Shown here one piece after another: positions 1 to 8,460 of a DNA stretch of 64,000 bases. The notes below the pieces were generated by a model. That model searched no databases. It saw only the letters and a list, made by a program, of their open reading frames with translations, and had not been told where the DNA came from. The DNA lies in NCBI RefSeq assembly GCF_042433055.1, contig NZ_JBHLWB010000003.1, forward strand, positions 171,531-235,530, written 5' to 3'. A program made the translations under genes and the position numbers. Numbering within the stretch: the first letter of the stretch is position 1; each line of letters begins with the position of its first letter. The DNA comes from Gallibacterium trehalosifermentans. Lineage in GTDB: Bacteria; Pseudomonadota; Gammaproteobacteria; Enterobacterales; Pasteurellaceae.

Positions 1-122
1 ATGACGTGATAGCACGTCATTTGCAGCATTATTTCTCTCCTGAGAATACAGCTTTTTCTTTGATTAGCCTGACCGATTTTGTCAAATTAACTGAAGAATA
101 TTTCCCACAAATTAGTCTATAA
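1..122 (+). CDS. tusB: TusB C-terminal fragment (tRNA 2-thiouridine sulfur relay), cut by window edge
   Basis: Only the last 39 or so codons are present; the frame starts at base 3 and ends with TAA at 120-122. The residues DVIARH, then ISLTDFVKLTEEYFPQ and a short tail, line up with the end of E. coli TusB (DLIARG, then LIDYTDFVRLTVKHPSQ). TusB is part of the TusBCD complex that passes sulfur towards MnmA for 2-thiolation of the tRNA wobble uridine. Its place just upstream of rpsL matches the tusDCB-rpsL order of enterobacteria. The call rests on this short alignment and the gene order. Confidence 0.72.
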   Translation, partial: DVIARHLQHYFSPENTAFSLISLTDFVKLTEEYFPQISL

Positions 123-141
123 CAATCGAGGCGGTAAAGCC

Positions 142-170
142 TTGACATACCAATCGTTAAAGAATAGAAT
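142..170 (+). promoter_or_regulatory. Sigma-70 promoter of the str operon
   Basis: A perfect -35 TTGACA (142-147) and a -10 TAGAAT (165-170) are separated by 17 bases. Transcription would start near 177, about 70 bases before rpsL. This fits strong expression of ribosomal protein and elongation factor genes. Confidence 0.75.
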
Positions 171-250
171 GCGTCGTCCATTCTTTTATGGAATGGGATT
201 AATTTAACATTCAATAGTGAATTATTTTTTATTTAAACTGGAGCTTTTTA

Positions 251-625
251 ATGGCAACTATCAACCAGCTAGTACGCAAACCGCGTGTGAAGAAGGTTGT
301 AAAAAGCAACGTTCCTGCACTAGAGGCTTGCCCGCAGAAACGTGGCGTGTGTACTCGTGTGTACACTACTACACCTAAAAAACCGAATTCAGCACTACGT
401 AAAGTATGCCGTATTCGTTTAACTAACGGTTATGAAGTAACCTCTTATATCGGTGGTGAAGGTCATAACTTACAAGAACACTCCGTTGTATTAATTCGTG
501 GCGGTCGTGTTAAAGACTTACCAGGTGTGCGTTACCACACCGTACGCGGTGCATTAGACTGCGCAGGCGTAAAAGATCGTAAACAAGGTCGTTCTAAATA
601 CGGCGTGAAGCGTCCTAAAGCTTAA
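251..625 (+). CDS. rpsL: 30S ribosomal protein S12
   Basis: Small-subunit protein S12 (124 residues, the usual length) lies at the decoding centre and helps check codon-anticodon pairing. The conserved TTTPKKPNSALRKV block (39-52) and GGRVKDLPGVRYH (84-96) are intact. Lys43, Lys88 and Pro91, counted with Met1, are the wild-type residues, so nothing here predicts streptomycin resistance. Asp89 is the residue that RimO methylthiolates in other bacteria. A GGAG lies at 240-243 ahead of the ATG. It is the first gene of the str operon (rpsL-rpsG-fusA-tuf). Confidence 0.98.
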   Translation: MATINQLVRKPRVKKVVKSNVPALEACPQKRGVCTRVYTTTPKKPNSALRKVCRIRLTNGYEVTSYIGGEGHNLQEHSVVLIRGGRVKDLPGVRYHTVRGALDCAGVKDRKQGRSKYGVKRPKA

Positions 626-738
626 TGGTTCTCCGTTAAGTAAGGCCAAACGTTTAATTTAGAAAACATAGATAGCATACAAGACTCCAGAAATAGAGTT
701 TTGGATAACCTGAAGATTTAATATACGGAGAAAAAGCC

Positions 739-1209
739 ATGCCACGTCGTCGTGTAATTGGTCAACGCAAGATCCTTCCAGATCCAAAGTTCGGATCAGA
801 ATTACTTGCAAAATTTATTAATGTTTTAATGGTAGATGGTAAAAAATCTATCGCTGAGAAAATTGTTTATACTGCTTTAGATACATTGGCACAAAGAACT
901 GGTAAAGATCATTTGGAAGCCTTTGAAGCAGCATTAGAAAATGTTCGTCCAACTGTAGAAGTTAAATCTCGCCGTGTTGGTGGTTCTACTTACCAAGTAC
1001 CAGTAGAGGTTCGTCCAGTTCGTCGTAACGCATTAGGTATGCGTTGGATTGTTGATGCAGCTCGTAAACGCGGTGATAAATCAATGGCATTACGTCTTGC
1101 AAATGAGTTATCAGATGCGGCAGAAAACAAAGGTGCTGCAGTTAAGAAACGTGAAGACGTTCATCGTATGGCAGAAGCTAATAAAGCATTTGCACATTAC
1201 CGTTGGTAA
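739..1209 (+). CDS. rpsG: 30S ribosomal protein S7
   Basis: S7 (156 residues) is a primary 16S rRNA binding protein that nucleates assembly of the 30S head and contacts the E site. The start MPRRRVIGQRKILPDPKFGS and the central VKSRRVGGSTYQVPVEVRP are diagnostic. The ATG follows an ATACGGAGA ribosome binding site. The 113-base gap after rpsL has no clear terminator. In E. coli S7 is also the translational repressor of this operon, binding the rpsL-rpsG gap; whether that happens here cannot be read from the sequence. Confidence 0.98.
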   Translation: MPRRRVIGQRKILPDPKFGSELLAKFINVLMVDGKKSIAEKIVYTALDTLAQRTGKDHLEAFEAALENVRPTVEVKSRRVGGSTYQVPVEVRPVRRNALGMRWIVDAARKRGDKSMALRLANELSDAAENKGAAVKKREDVHRMAEANKAFAHYRW

Positions 1210-1220
1210 TTTATTTTATG

Positions 1221-1260
1221 CAGCAAGTCTTATGATTAAGGCTTGCTGGTTTATCTTTTT
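1221..1260 (+). terminator. Hairpin with T-rich tail between rpsG and fusA (possible attenuator)
   Basis: CAGCAAGTCTTA (1221-1232) pairs with TAAGGCTTGCTG (1237-1248) with one G-T wobble and a four-base loop, followed by GTTTATCTTTTT. It has the form of an intrinsic terminator inside an operon, so it more likely tunes read-through than ends transcription. Confidence 0.55.
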
Positions 1261-1283
1261 AAGCCTAGCGAGAGGAAATAATC

Positions 1284-3389
1284 GTGGCACGTACTACTCC
1301 AATTGAGCGCTATCGTAATATCGGTATTAGTGCTCACATCGACGCAGGTAAAACAACTACCACAGAACGTATTCTTTTCTATACCGGTGTAAGCCATAAA
1401 ATCGGTGAGGTTCATGATGGTGCAGCTACCATGGACTGGATGGAACAAGAACAAGAGCGTGGTATTACCATTACTTCTGCGGCAACAACTTGCTTCTGGC
1501 AAGGTATGTCAAAACAATTCCCACAACACCGTATCAATATTATCGATACTCCAGGACACGTGGACTTCACTATCGAAGTAGAACGTTCAATGCGTGTACT
1601 TGACGGTGCGGTAATGGTTTACTGTGCGGTAGGTGGTGTTCAACCTCAATCTGAAACTGTATGGCGTCAAGCGAACAAATATGGTGTTCCACGTATTGCA
1701 TTCGTGAACAAAATGGACCGTACAGGTGCAAACTTCTTACGTGTGGTTGAACAAATTAAAACCCGTTTAGGTGGAACTGCTGTACCAATTCAATTACCAA
1801 TTGGCGCAGAAGATAACTTCAAAGGTGTTATCGATCTTCTTAAAATGAAAGCAATCAACTGGAATGAAGAAGATCAAGGTATGACATTCACTTATGAAGA
1901 TATTCCAGCTGAATTAAAAGATTTAGCTGATGAATGGCATCAAAACCTTATCGAATCAGCAGCAGAAGCGTCTGAAGAGTTAATGGAAAAATACCTTGGC
2001 GGTGAAGAATTAACTGAAGAAGAAGTTAAAGCAGCATTACGTCAACGTGTATTAGCAAATGAAATTATTCTTATCACTTGTGGTTCTGCATTTAAGAACA
2101 AAGGTGTTCAAGCAATGCTTGATGCGGTAATTGATTATTTACCAGCACCAACAGACGTTCCAGCAATTAAAGGTATCAACCTTGATGAAACTGAAGGTGA
2201 ACGTCATGCAAGTGATGAAGAACCATTCTCAGCATTAGCATTCAAAATTGCAACTGACCCATTTGTGGGTAACTTAACCTTCTTCCGTGTTTACTCAGGT
2301 GTGGTAAATTCTGGCGATACTGTAATGAACTCAGTAAAACAAAAACGTGAGCGTTTTGGTCGTATCGTTCAGATGCACGCTAATAAACGTGAAGAAATTA
2401 AAGAAGTTCGTGCAGGGGATATTGCCGCAGCGATTGGTTTGAAAGAAGTAACTACAGGAGATACATTATGTGATCCTGATAAACCAATTATTCTTGAGCG
2501 TATGGAGTTCCCTGAGCCAGTAATCTCTGTAGCGGTTGAGCCAAAAACTAAAGCTGACCAAGAAAAAATGGGCTTAGCATTAGGTCGCCTTGCACAAGAA
2601 GATCCATCATTCCGTGTGCATACTGATGAAGAATCTGGTCAAACCATTATCTCTGGTATGGGTGAGTTACACTTAGATATTATCGTTGACCGTATGCGTC
2701 GCGAATTTAAAGTGGAAGCAAACATTGGTAAACCACAAGTTGCTTACCGTGAAACAATCCGTACTCGTGTTAATGATGTTGAAGGTAAACACGCAAAACA
2801 ATCTGGTGGTCGTGGTCAATACGGTCATGTTGTGATCGATCTTTACCCATTAGATCCAGAAGGTCCAGGATACGAGTTTGTCAACGAAATCAAGGGTGGT
2901 GTGATCCCTGGTGAATATATCCCAGCAGTTGATAAAGGTATTCAAGAACAGCTTAAAGCAGGTCCGTTAGCAGGCTATCCTGTAGTGGATCTTGGTGTTC
3001 GTTTACATTTCGGTTCTTACCATGATGTAGACTCATCAGAATTGGCGTTCAAATTAGCAGCATCAATCGCATTTAAAGCGGCGTTTGCTAAAGCGAACCC
3101 AGTATTACTTGAACCAATTATGAAAGTGGAAGTTGAAACCCCAGCTGATTATGTGGGTGATGTAATTGGCGATTTAAGCCGTCGTCGTGCACTTGTTAAT
3201 GGTCAAGAAAGCAATGAATTTGTTACTAAGATCAATGCAGAAGTACCATTATCAGAAATGTTTGGTTATGCAACAGATCTTCGTTCACAAACACAAGGTC
3301 GTGCTTCATACTCAATGGAACCATTGAAATATGCTGAAGCACCAGCTAGCGTAGCAACTGCAGTAATCGAAGCTCGCAAAGCGAAATAA
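1284..3389 (+). CDS. fusA: Elongation factor G
   Basis: EF-G (701 residues) is the GTPase that drives translocation on the ribosome and, with RRF, ribosome recycling. The P-loop AHIDAGKT is at 17-24, followed by DTPGHVDFT (G3) and NKMD (G4). The gene uses a GTG start at 1284, preceded by GAGAGGAAAT. Length and the GELHLDII and RGQYGHV motifs are normal for bacterial EF-G. Confidence 0.98.
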   Translation: MARTTPIERYRNIGISAHIDAGKTTTTERILFYTGVSHKIGEVHDGAATMDWMEQEQERGITITSAATTCFWQGMSKQFPQHRINIIDTPGHVDFTIEVERSMRVLDGAVMVYCAVGGVQPQSETVWRQANKYGVPRIAFVNKMDRTGANFLRVVEQIKTRLGGTAVPIQLPIGAEDNFKGVIDLLKMKAINWNEEDQGMTFTYEDIPAELKDLADEWHQNLIESAAEASEELMEKYLGGEELTEEEVKAALRQRVLANEIILITCGSAFKNKGVQAMLDAVIDYLPAPTDVPAIKGINLDETEGERHASDEEPFSALAFKIATDPFVGNLTFFRVYSGVVNSGDTVMNSVKQKRERFGRIVQMHANKREEIKEVRAGDIAAAIGLKEVTTGDTLCDPDKPIILERMEFPEPVISVAVEPKTKADQEKMGLALGRLAQEDPSFRVHTDEESGQTIISGMGELHLDIIVDRMRREFKVEANIGKPQVAYRETIRTRVNDVEGKHAKQSGGRGQYGHVVIDLYPLDPEGPGYEFVNEIKGGVIPGEYIPAVDKGIQEQLKAGPLAGYPVVDLGVRLHFGSYHDVDSSELAFKLAASIAFKAAFAKANPVLLEPIMKVEVETPADYVGDVIGDLSRRRALVNGQESNEFVTKINAEVPLSEMFGYATDLRSQTQGRASYSMEPLKYAEAPASVATAVIEARKAK

Positions 3390-3401
3390 TTGTAACAACT
3401 G

Positions 3402-3440
3402 CAACTCACTTATATAGTGAGTTGTAGATTTTAATTAAAA
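3402..3440 (+). terminator. Hairpin between fusA and tuf (possible attenuator or processing site)
   Basis: CAACTCACT (3402-3410) and AGTGAGTTG (3416-3424) form a perfect 9-bp stem with a TATAT loop, followed by TAGATTTTAATT. The T-tract is weak, so partial termination or RNA processing is as likely as full termination. Confidence 0.45.
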
Positions 3441-3452
3441 AAGGAAATTATC

Positions 3453-4637
3453 GTGTCTAAAGAAAAATTTGAACGTACAAAACCGCACGTTAACGTGGGT
3501 ACAATCGGTCACGTTGACCATGGTAAAACAACATTAACAGCAGCAATCACCACAGTATTAGCGAAACACTTTGGTGGAGCGGCACGTGCATTTGACCAAA
3601 TCGACAATGCACCAGAAGAAAAAGCGCGTGGTATCACCATCAACACCTCACACGTTGAATACGATACAGCAACACGCCACTATGCACACGTAGACTGTCC
3701 GGGACACGCTGACTATGTAAAAAACATGATTACTGGTGCAGCACAAATGGACGGTGCAATCTTAGTAGTAGCCGCAACAGATGGTCCAATGCCACAAACA
3801 CGTGAGCACATCTTATTAGGACGCCAAGTAGGTGTACCATACATCATCGTATTCTTAAACAAATGCGACATGGTAGATGATGAAGAGTTATTAGAATTAG
3901 TAGAAATGGAAGTGCGTGAACTTCTATCTCAATACGATTTCCCAGGAGATGACACACCAATCGTACGTGGTTCAGCATTAAAAGCATTAGAAGGCGATGC
4001 AGAATGGGAAGAAAAAATTCTAGAGTTAGCAAACCACCTAGATACTTATATTCCAGAGCCACAACGTGCAATCGACCAACCATTCTTATTACCAATTGAA
4101 GACGTATTCTCAATTTCAGGTCGTGGAACAGTAGTAACAGGACGTGTAGAGCGCGGAATCATCAAAACAGGTGAAGAAGTTGAAATTGTTGGTATCAAAG
4201 AAACGACAAAAACAACAGTAACAGGTGTAGAAATGTTCCGTAAATTACTTGACGAAGGTCGTGCAGGTGAGAACATTGGTGCATTATTACGTGGAACAAA
4301 ACGTGAAGAAATCGAACGTGGTCAAGTATTAGCGAAACCAGGTTCAATCACCCCACACACAGATTTCGTATCAGAAGTATACGTACTATCAAAAGAAGAA
4401 GGTGGACGTCATACGCCATTCTTCAAAGGATACCGTCCACAGTTCTACTTCCGTACAACTGACGTAACAGGAACAATCGAGTTACCAGAAGGCGTAGAGA
4501 TGGTAATGCCTGGCGATAACATCAAAATGACAGTAAGCTTAATCCACCCAATCGCGATGGACCAAGGTTTACGTTTTGCTATCCGTGAAGGTGGCCGTAC
4601 AGTAGGTGCAGGCGTGGTAGCGAGCATTATCAAGTAA
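3453..4637 (+). CDS. tuf: Elongation factor Tu
   Basis: EF-Tu (394 residues) brings aminoacyl-tRNA to the ribosome as a GTP complex. The P-loop GHVDHGKT is at 19-26, followed by DCPGHADY and NKCD. Translation starts with GTG at 3453, after AAAGGAAATT. Codons are strongly biased (GTA, GTT, GAA, CGT), as expected for a highly expressed gene. Many members of this family have a second tuf copy elsewhere, which this window cannot show. Confidence 0.98.
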   Translation: MSKEKFERTKPHVNVGTIGHVDHGKTTLTAAITTVLAKHFGGAARAFDQIDNAPEEKARGITINTSHVEYDTATRHYAHVDCPGHADYVKNMITGAAQMDGAILVVAATDGPMPQTREHILLGRQVGVPYIIVFLNKCDMVDDEELLELVEMEVRELLSQYDFPGDDTPIVRGSALKALEGDAEWEEKILELANHLDTYIPEPQRAIDQPFLLPIEDVFSISGRGTVVTGRVERGIIKTGEEVEIVGIKETTKTTVTGVEMFRKLLDEGRAGENIGALLRGTKREEIERGQVLAKPGSITPHTDFVSEVYVLSKEEGGRHTPFFKGYRPQFYFRTTDVTGTIELPEGVEMVMPGDNIKMTVSLIHPIAMDQGLRFAIREGGRTVGAGVVASIIK

Positions 4638-4661
4638 TTGATAAGAAACAGAAAAGAAGAA

Positions 4662-4695
4662 AAGACCCGTCTATTTAGGCGGGTCTTGTTTTTTA
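4662..4695 (+). terminator. Intrinsic terminator of the str operon
   Basis: AAGACCCG (4662-4669) pairs with CGGGTCTT (4680-4687), followed by GTTTTTTAT. It lies 25 bases after the tuf stop codon. Confidence 0.85.
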
Positions 4696-4787
4696 TCAAT
4701 CAATAAAAAATTATACAATCATAATTAGATACTCATGTTATTTCATAGTATCTTATGTGTCTTTGCATGATATAAATTTAGTTCCTG

Positions 4788-6803
4788 ATGAAACTCAACA
4801 AACAACAACAACAAGCCGTTACAACAGTTGATACACCTTGTCTTGTTCTCGCTGGTGCTGGTTCAGGTAAAACAAGGGTGATTATTAATAAAATAGCTTA
4901 TTTAATTGAGCAGTGTGGGTATTCGCCAAAACATATTGCAGCAGTAACTTTTACAAATAAGGCAGCTCGTGAAATGCGAGAACGTGTTGCCCATTCTATT
5001 GGCAGTCAAAAAAGTAAAGGTTTAATCGTTTCAACATTTCATACATTGGGCTTTGATCTGATTAAGCGTGAGCATAAGGCGTTGGGCTTTAAAGCAAATA
5101 TGACATTGTTTGATGAATATGATCAGAAATCGTTATTGAATGAATTAACAGAAACAGTTTTCTTGGGCGATAAGGATAAGATTAGCCAGTTAATTAACTA
5201 TATTTCAGCGTGTAAGAATGATCTTATCTTACCAAAACAAGCATTACAGTTAGCCAAAACGCCACTAGATCGTACCTTTGCAGAATGCTATCAATTATAT
5301 ACAGAACAAATGCACGCCTATAATGCACTGGATTTTGATGATTTAATTATGTTGCCAACACTTTTGTTGCGCCATAATCAAGAAATAGGTGAGAAGTGGC
5401 GGAAAAAAATTGATTATTTGCTTGTTGATGAGTATCAGGATACAAATACAAGTCAGTATGAATTGATTAAATTGTTAGTTGGGCAGCGTGCAGGGTTAAC
5501 GGTTGTTGGTGATGATGATCAATCAATTTACTCTTGGCGTGGTGCAAAACCAGAAAATATCGGGCGGTTGCGAGATGATTTTCCTAATTTATCCGTGATT
5601 AAATTAGAGCAAAATTATCGTTCAACGCAGCGGATCTTACATTGCGCCAATATTTTAATTGATAATAATGATCACCTTTTTGAGAAAAAATTATTTTCTC
5701 AATTAGGGCAAGGCGAACCACTACAGGTTATTGAAGCGAAGAATGAAGAGCATGAAGCAGAACGTATTGTTGCTGAATTAATTACGCATCGCTTCTTGCA
5801 TAAAACAGCCTATCGTGATTATGCGGTTTTGTATCGAGGTAATCATCAATCTCGATTGTTAGAAAAAGTATTAATGCAAAATCGTATTCCTTATAAAATT
5901 TCAGGTGGAACCTCTTTTTTTTCCCGCGTAGAAATTAAAGATGTCATGGCTTATTTGCGGTTGTTAGTCAATCAAGATGATGATTCTGCTTTTATTCGTA
6001 TTGTAAATACGCCAAGACGGGAAATTGGTACGGCGACTTTAGAAAAGTTAGGGACACTAGCAAAAGAAAAACACTGTTCTTTATTTGCTGCAATTTTTGA
6101 TTTTGAGTTGTTACAACGCATTACACCGAAAGCCTATACAGCTTTACAAATGTTTGCTGACTGGATCGTTAACTTATCGGATCAAGTGGAACGCAGTGAT
6201 CCTCAGCAGGCAATTCGAGAAATGTTTGCCCATTTGCAATATGAGACTTATTTATATGAGCAGGCAAATAATCCGAAAACGGCAGAAATACAAAGTAAAA
6301 ATGTCGCCATGTTGTTGCAATGGGTCCATGATATGTTAGCTGGAGATGAATTTAATCCACCGATGACATTAGCTCAAGTGGTATTACGGTTAACGCTACG
6401 TGATATGTTAGAGCGTAATGAAAATGAAGAAAGTGATGATGAGGTTCAATTAATGACCCTACACGCTTCGAAAGGGCTGGAGTTTCCTTATGTTTATTTA
6501 ATTGGTATGGAAGAGGGGATTTTGCCACATCAAAATTCAATCGATGATAATAATATTGAGGAGGAACGTCGTCTGGCGTATGTCGGTATTACACGAGCGC
6601 AAAAGGAATTGACTTTTTCGCATTGTAAAACACGTCGACAAATGGGGGAGATTATTCATACGGAACCAAGCCGTTTTTTATTAGAATTACCACAAGATGA
6701 TTTAGTTTGGGAAAAAGATAAAGCCCCATTAACAGAACAGCAAAAACAGCAACAGCGACAAGAGGGGTTTGCTCGATTAAAAGCATTATTAGCAGATAAT
6801 TAA
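4788..6803 (+). CDS. rep: ATP-dependent DNA helicase Rep
   Basis: Superfamily 1 helicase of 671 residues (E. coli Rep is 673) that moves 3' to 5' on single strands and clears proteins ahead of replication forks. Motif I (AGAGSGKT) is at 22-29; DEYQDTN (motif II), GDDDQSIYSWRGA (motif III), LMTLHASKGLEFPYVY (motif V) and YVGITRAQKEL (motif VI) follow in order. UvrD and PcrA are the alternatives; the MKLNKQQQQAV start and the length favour Rep. It stands alone between the str operon terminator and tRNA genes. Confidence 0.93.
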   Translation: MKLNKQQQQAVTTVDTPCLVLAGAGSGKTRVIINKIAYLIEQCGYSPKHIAAVTFTNKAAREMRERVAHSIGSQKSKGLIVSTFHTLGFDLIKREHKALGFKANMTLFDEYDQKSLLNELTETVFLGDKDKISQLINYISACKNDLILPKQALQLAKTPLDRTFAECYQLYTEQMHAYNALDFDDLIMLPTLLLRHNQEIGEKWRKKIDYLLVDEYQDTNTSQYELIKLLVGQRAGLTVVGDDDQSIYSWRGAKPENIGRLRDDFPNLSVIKLEQNYRSTQRILHCANILIDNNDHLFEKKLFSQLGQGEPLQVIEAKNEEHEAERIVAELITHRFLHKTAYRDYAVLYRGNHQSRLLEKVLMQNRIPYKISGGTSFFSRVEIKDVMAYLRLLVNQDDDSAFIRIVNTPRREIGTATLEKLGTLAKEKHCSLFAAIFDFELLQRITPKAYTALQMFADWIVNLSDQVERSDPQQAIREMFAHLQYETYLYEQANNPKTAEIQSKNVAMLLQWVHDMLAGDEFNPPMTLAQVVLRLTLRDMLERNENEESDDEVQLMTLHASKGLEFPYVYLIGMEEGILPHQNSIDDNNIEEERRLAYVGITRAQKELTFSHCKTRRQMGEIIHTEPSRFLLELPQDDLVWEKDKAPLTEQQKQQQRQEGFARLKALLADN

Positions 6804-6907
6804 AAGTAAGGATAGCGGGAAAATAAGGTAAGTATGGTTATCAAGGTTTTATTTTGATGATAATCCATTCAATCAAACGCAAAAACTGTTTTTTTCATAA
6901 AAAAGCG

Positions 6908-6935
6908 TTGACTTATTCTCTAAAATCCATATTAT
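6908..6935 (+). promoter_or_regulatory. Probable promoter of the tRNA cluster
   Basis: TTGACT (6908-6913) and TATTAT (6930-6935) are 16 bases apart, 18 bases before the mature 5' end of tRNA-Ser. Confidence 0.6.
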
Positions 6936-6953
6936 AGCGTCTCAACCAAACGT

Positions 6954-7046
6954 GGTGAGATGGCCGAGAGGCTGAAGGCACACCCCTGCTAAGGGTGCAT
7001 AGGGCTTAAAACTCTATCGAGGGTTCGAATCCCTCTCTCACCGCCA
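6954..7046 (+). tRNA. tRNA-Ser (anticodon GCT)
   Basis: Class II tRNA of 93 bases. The acceptor stem GGTGAGA/TCTCACC closes, the anticodon loop reads CTGCTAA inside CCCC and GGGG-type arms, there is a long variable arm, and GGTTCGAATCC forms the T arm. CCA is encoded (7044-7046). It reads AGC and AGU codons. Confidence 0.95.
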
Positions 7047-7056
7047 TTTATTCGAC

Positions 7057-7133
7057 GCATCCGTAGCTCAGCTGGATAGAGTACTCGGCTACGAACCGAG
7101 CGGTCAGAGGTTCGAATCCTCTCGGATGCGCCA
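7057..7133 (+). tRNA. tRNA-Arg (anticodon ACG), copy 1
   Basis: 77 bases with acceptor stem GCATCCG/CGGATGC, anticodon stem CTCGG/CCGAG around CTACGAA, T arm AGAGGTTCGAATCCTCT and encoded CCA. The ACG anticodon is normally edited to ICG by TadA and reads CGU, CGC and CGA. Confidence 0.96.
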
Positions 7134-7198
7134 TTTACTTATACTCTAAGGTAAATTAGCGAATAAAGGTAAGATTGGTGAACAATTCTATTTTCAAC

Positions 7199-7275
7199 GC
7201 ATCCGTAGCTCAGCTGGATAGAGTACTCGGCTACGAACCGAGCGGTCAGAGGTTCGAATCCTCTCGGATGCGCCA
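7199..7275 (+). tRNA. tRNA-Arg (anticodon ACG), copy 2
   Basis: Identical over all 77 bases to the copy at 7057-7133. A 65-base spacer separates them. All three tRNAs are close enough to be one transcript. Confidence 0.96.
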
Positions 7276-7320
7276 TTTCAAATCAATTAATTCTTTTTTC
7301 TCCATAGTTAAGTTTTGATA

Positions 7321-7450
7321 ATTTGCCATTTGCCATTTGCCATTTGCCATTTGCCATTTGCCATTTGCCATTTGCCATTTGCCATTTGCCATTTGCCATT
7401 TGCCATTTGCCATTTGCCATTTGCCATTTGCCATTTGCCATTTGCCATTT
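7321..7450. repeat. Perfect heptanucleotide tandem array, TTTGCCA x 18
   Basis: From 7322 to 7447 the 7-base unit TTTGCCA repeats 18 times without a mismatch, with a further TTT at the right edge. It starts 46 bases after the second tRNA-Arg and ends 15 bases before a TTGACA box upstream of efeO. A perfect array of short units is a slippage-prone locus. No reading frame of a known gene runs through it; because the unit is 7 bases and contains no stop, it is open in all frames by construction. Confidence 0.98.
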
Positions 7451-7464
7451 TTTTCTAATTGTTA

Positions 7465-7493
7465 TTGACATTAATTCTTATTTGCCATAATTT
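7465..7493 (+). promoter_or_regulatory. Putative promoter of the efe genes
   Basis: TTGACA (7465-7470) is followed by TAATTT (7488-7493) at 17 bases or by CATAAT (7486-7491) at 15 bases. The AATTGTTATTGACATTAAT stretch around the -35 is AT-rich and partly symmetrical, a weak match (10 of 19) to the Fur box; iron repression is an inference from the gene family. Confidence 0.45.
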
Positions 7494-7546
7494 AATCAAA
7501 TAGAGATGAGATTTATTTTTATTTATGTTCTGTTATGGGGTAATTT

Positions 7547-8365
7547 ATGTCTAAGTTTAAAAAATTTGCATTAGCAACAATCATTTCATCTACCGTTCTT
7601 TTTTCTAATTCTCTCCTTGCTGCACCTGTTGATTTGTCTAAAGAAACTAAACAATATCAAGAATTTGTTGTTGAACAAATTGATGCGTTAGTGAAAGGGA
7701 CAACACAATTTGTTGCGGATTTAAAAGCTGGAAAGTTAGAAGAGGCGAAAAAAGCGTATCCATTAATCAGAATGTATTATGAACGTTCAGAGCCGATAGC
7801 GGAGAGTTTTGGGGATTTAGATCCTCGTATTGATGCACGCGAAGCGGATTTAGAAAAAGATCAAATCTGGACAGGTTTCCATAAAATTGAAAAAATCTTA
7901 TGGACAGAAAATACCACCAAAGGCACAGAAGAGATTGCGGATCAATTACTTAATGACGTGAAAGAATTACGTGCTAAAGTACCAACCGTAGAGGTTACAG
8001 GTGATTTAATGGTTCAAGGTGCGGTGGATTTATTAAATGAAGTGTCCACCAGTAAAATTACAGGTGAAGAAGAGATTTTCTCGCGTACCGATCTTTATGA
8101 CTTTAAGGCCAATGTGGAGGGTGCGGAAAAAATTTATCAAATCCTTAAGCCAAGATTGGAAAAGAAAGATGCTAAATTAGTGAAAGAGTTAGATAAGCAA
8201 TTTGCTAATGTGAATGGTTTATTAGATAAATATAAAGTAGGTCAACATGATTACAAAGCTTATACAGAACTGTCAAAAGAAGATACTCGTATTCTAGGTG
8301 AAGCGGTAAACAAATTAGGTGAGCCGCTTGCGCAAATGGGAATTCTCCTCGATGAAAGTCATTAA
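7547..8365 (+). CDS. efeO: EfeO-type periplasmic iron-binding protein (M75 domain only)
   Basis: Periplasmic component of an EfeUOB iron uptake system, 272 residues. An N-terminal signal peptide ends near residue 25 (SNSLLAAP). The rest is an imelysin/M75 domain with the family motif FHKIEK (H112, E115). It lacks the N-terminal cupredoxin domain of E. coli EfeO and so resembles the short form sometimes called EfeM. It comes first here, ahead of the peroxidase and permease genes. The M75 assignment is firm; the exact metal and redox role is inferred from the family. Confidence 0.85.
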   Translation: MSKFKKFALATIISSTVLFSNSLLAAPVDLSKETKQYQEFVVEQIDALVKGTTQFVADLKAGKLEEAKKAYPLIRMYYERSEPIAESFGDLDPRIDAREADLEKDQIWTGFHKIEKILWTENTTKGTEEIADQLLNDVKELRAKVPTVEVTGDLMVQGAVDLLNEVSTSKITGEEEIFSRTDLYDFKANVEGAEKIYQILKPRLEKKDAKLVKELDKQFANVNGLLDKYKVGQHDYKAYTELSKEDTRILGEAVNKLGEPLAQMGILLDESH

Positions 8366-8386
8366 GCTTAGTTGATTTTAAATATT

Positions 8387-8422
8387 AACCACTGTTTTTC
8401 GGAGCAGTGGTTTTTCCTTTTT
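8387..8422 (+). terminator. Intrinsic terminator or attenuator between efeO and efeB
   Basis: AACCACTG (8387-8394) and CAGTGGTT (8405-8412) form an 8-bp stem, followed by TTTCCTTTTT. It would let efeO be made in excess of efeB and efeU. Confidence 0.75.
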
Positions 8423-8460
8423 GGGATAAATGAAAAATAAAAATATTTAGGGGTAATACG

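Noticed and set aside
29..214. 61-codon minus-strand frame at the left edge
   Set aside because: It is antisense to the tusB end and crosses the str promoter; the plus-strand tusB match explains the region better.
6835..6869. Terminator after rep
   Set aside because: ATGGTTATCA and TGATAATCCAT pair only with bulges and no T-run follows closely; not strong enough to list.
7321..7450. Possible CRISPR array
   Set aside because: The units are 7 bases and directly adjacent; there are no spacers and no cas genes.
7246..7471. Two overlapping minus-strand frames with a repeated MANGKWQ peptide
   Set aside because: A 7-base unit without stop codons gives the same heptapeptide in every frame, so the open frames are a by-product of the array. 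There is no ribosome binding site.
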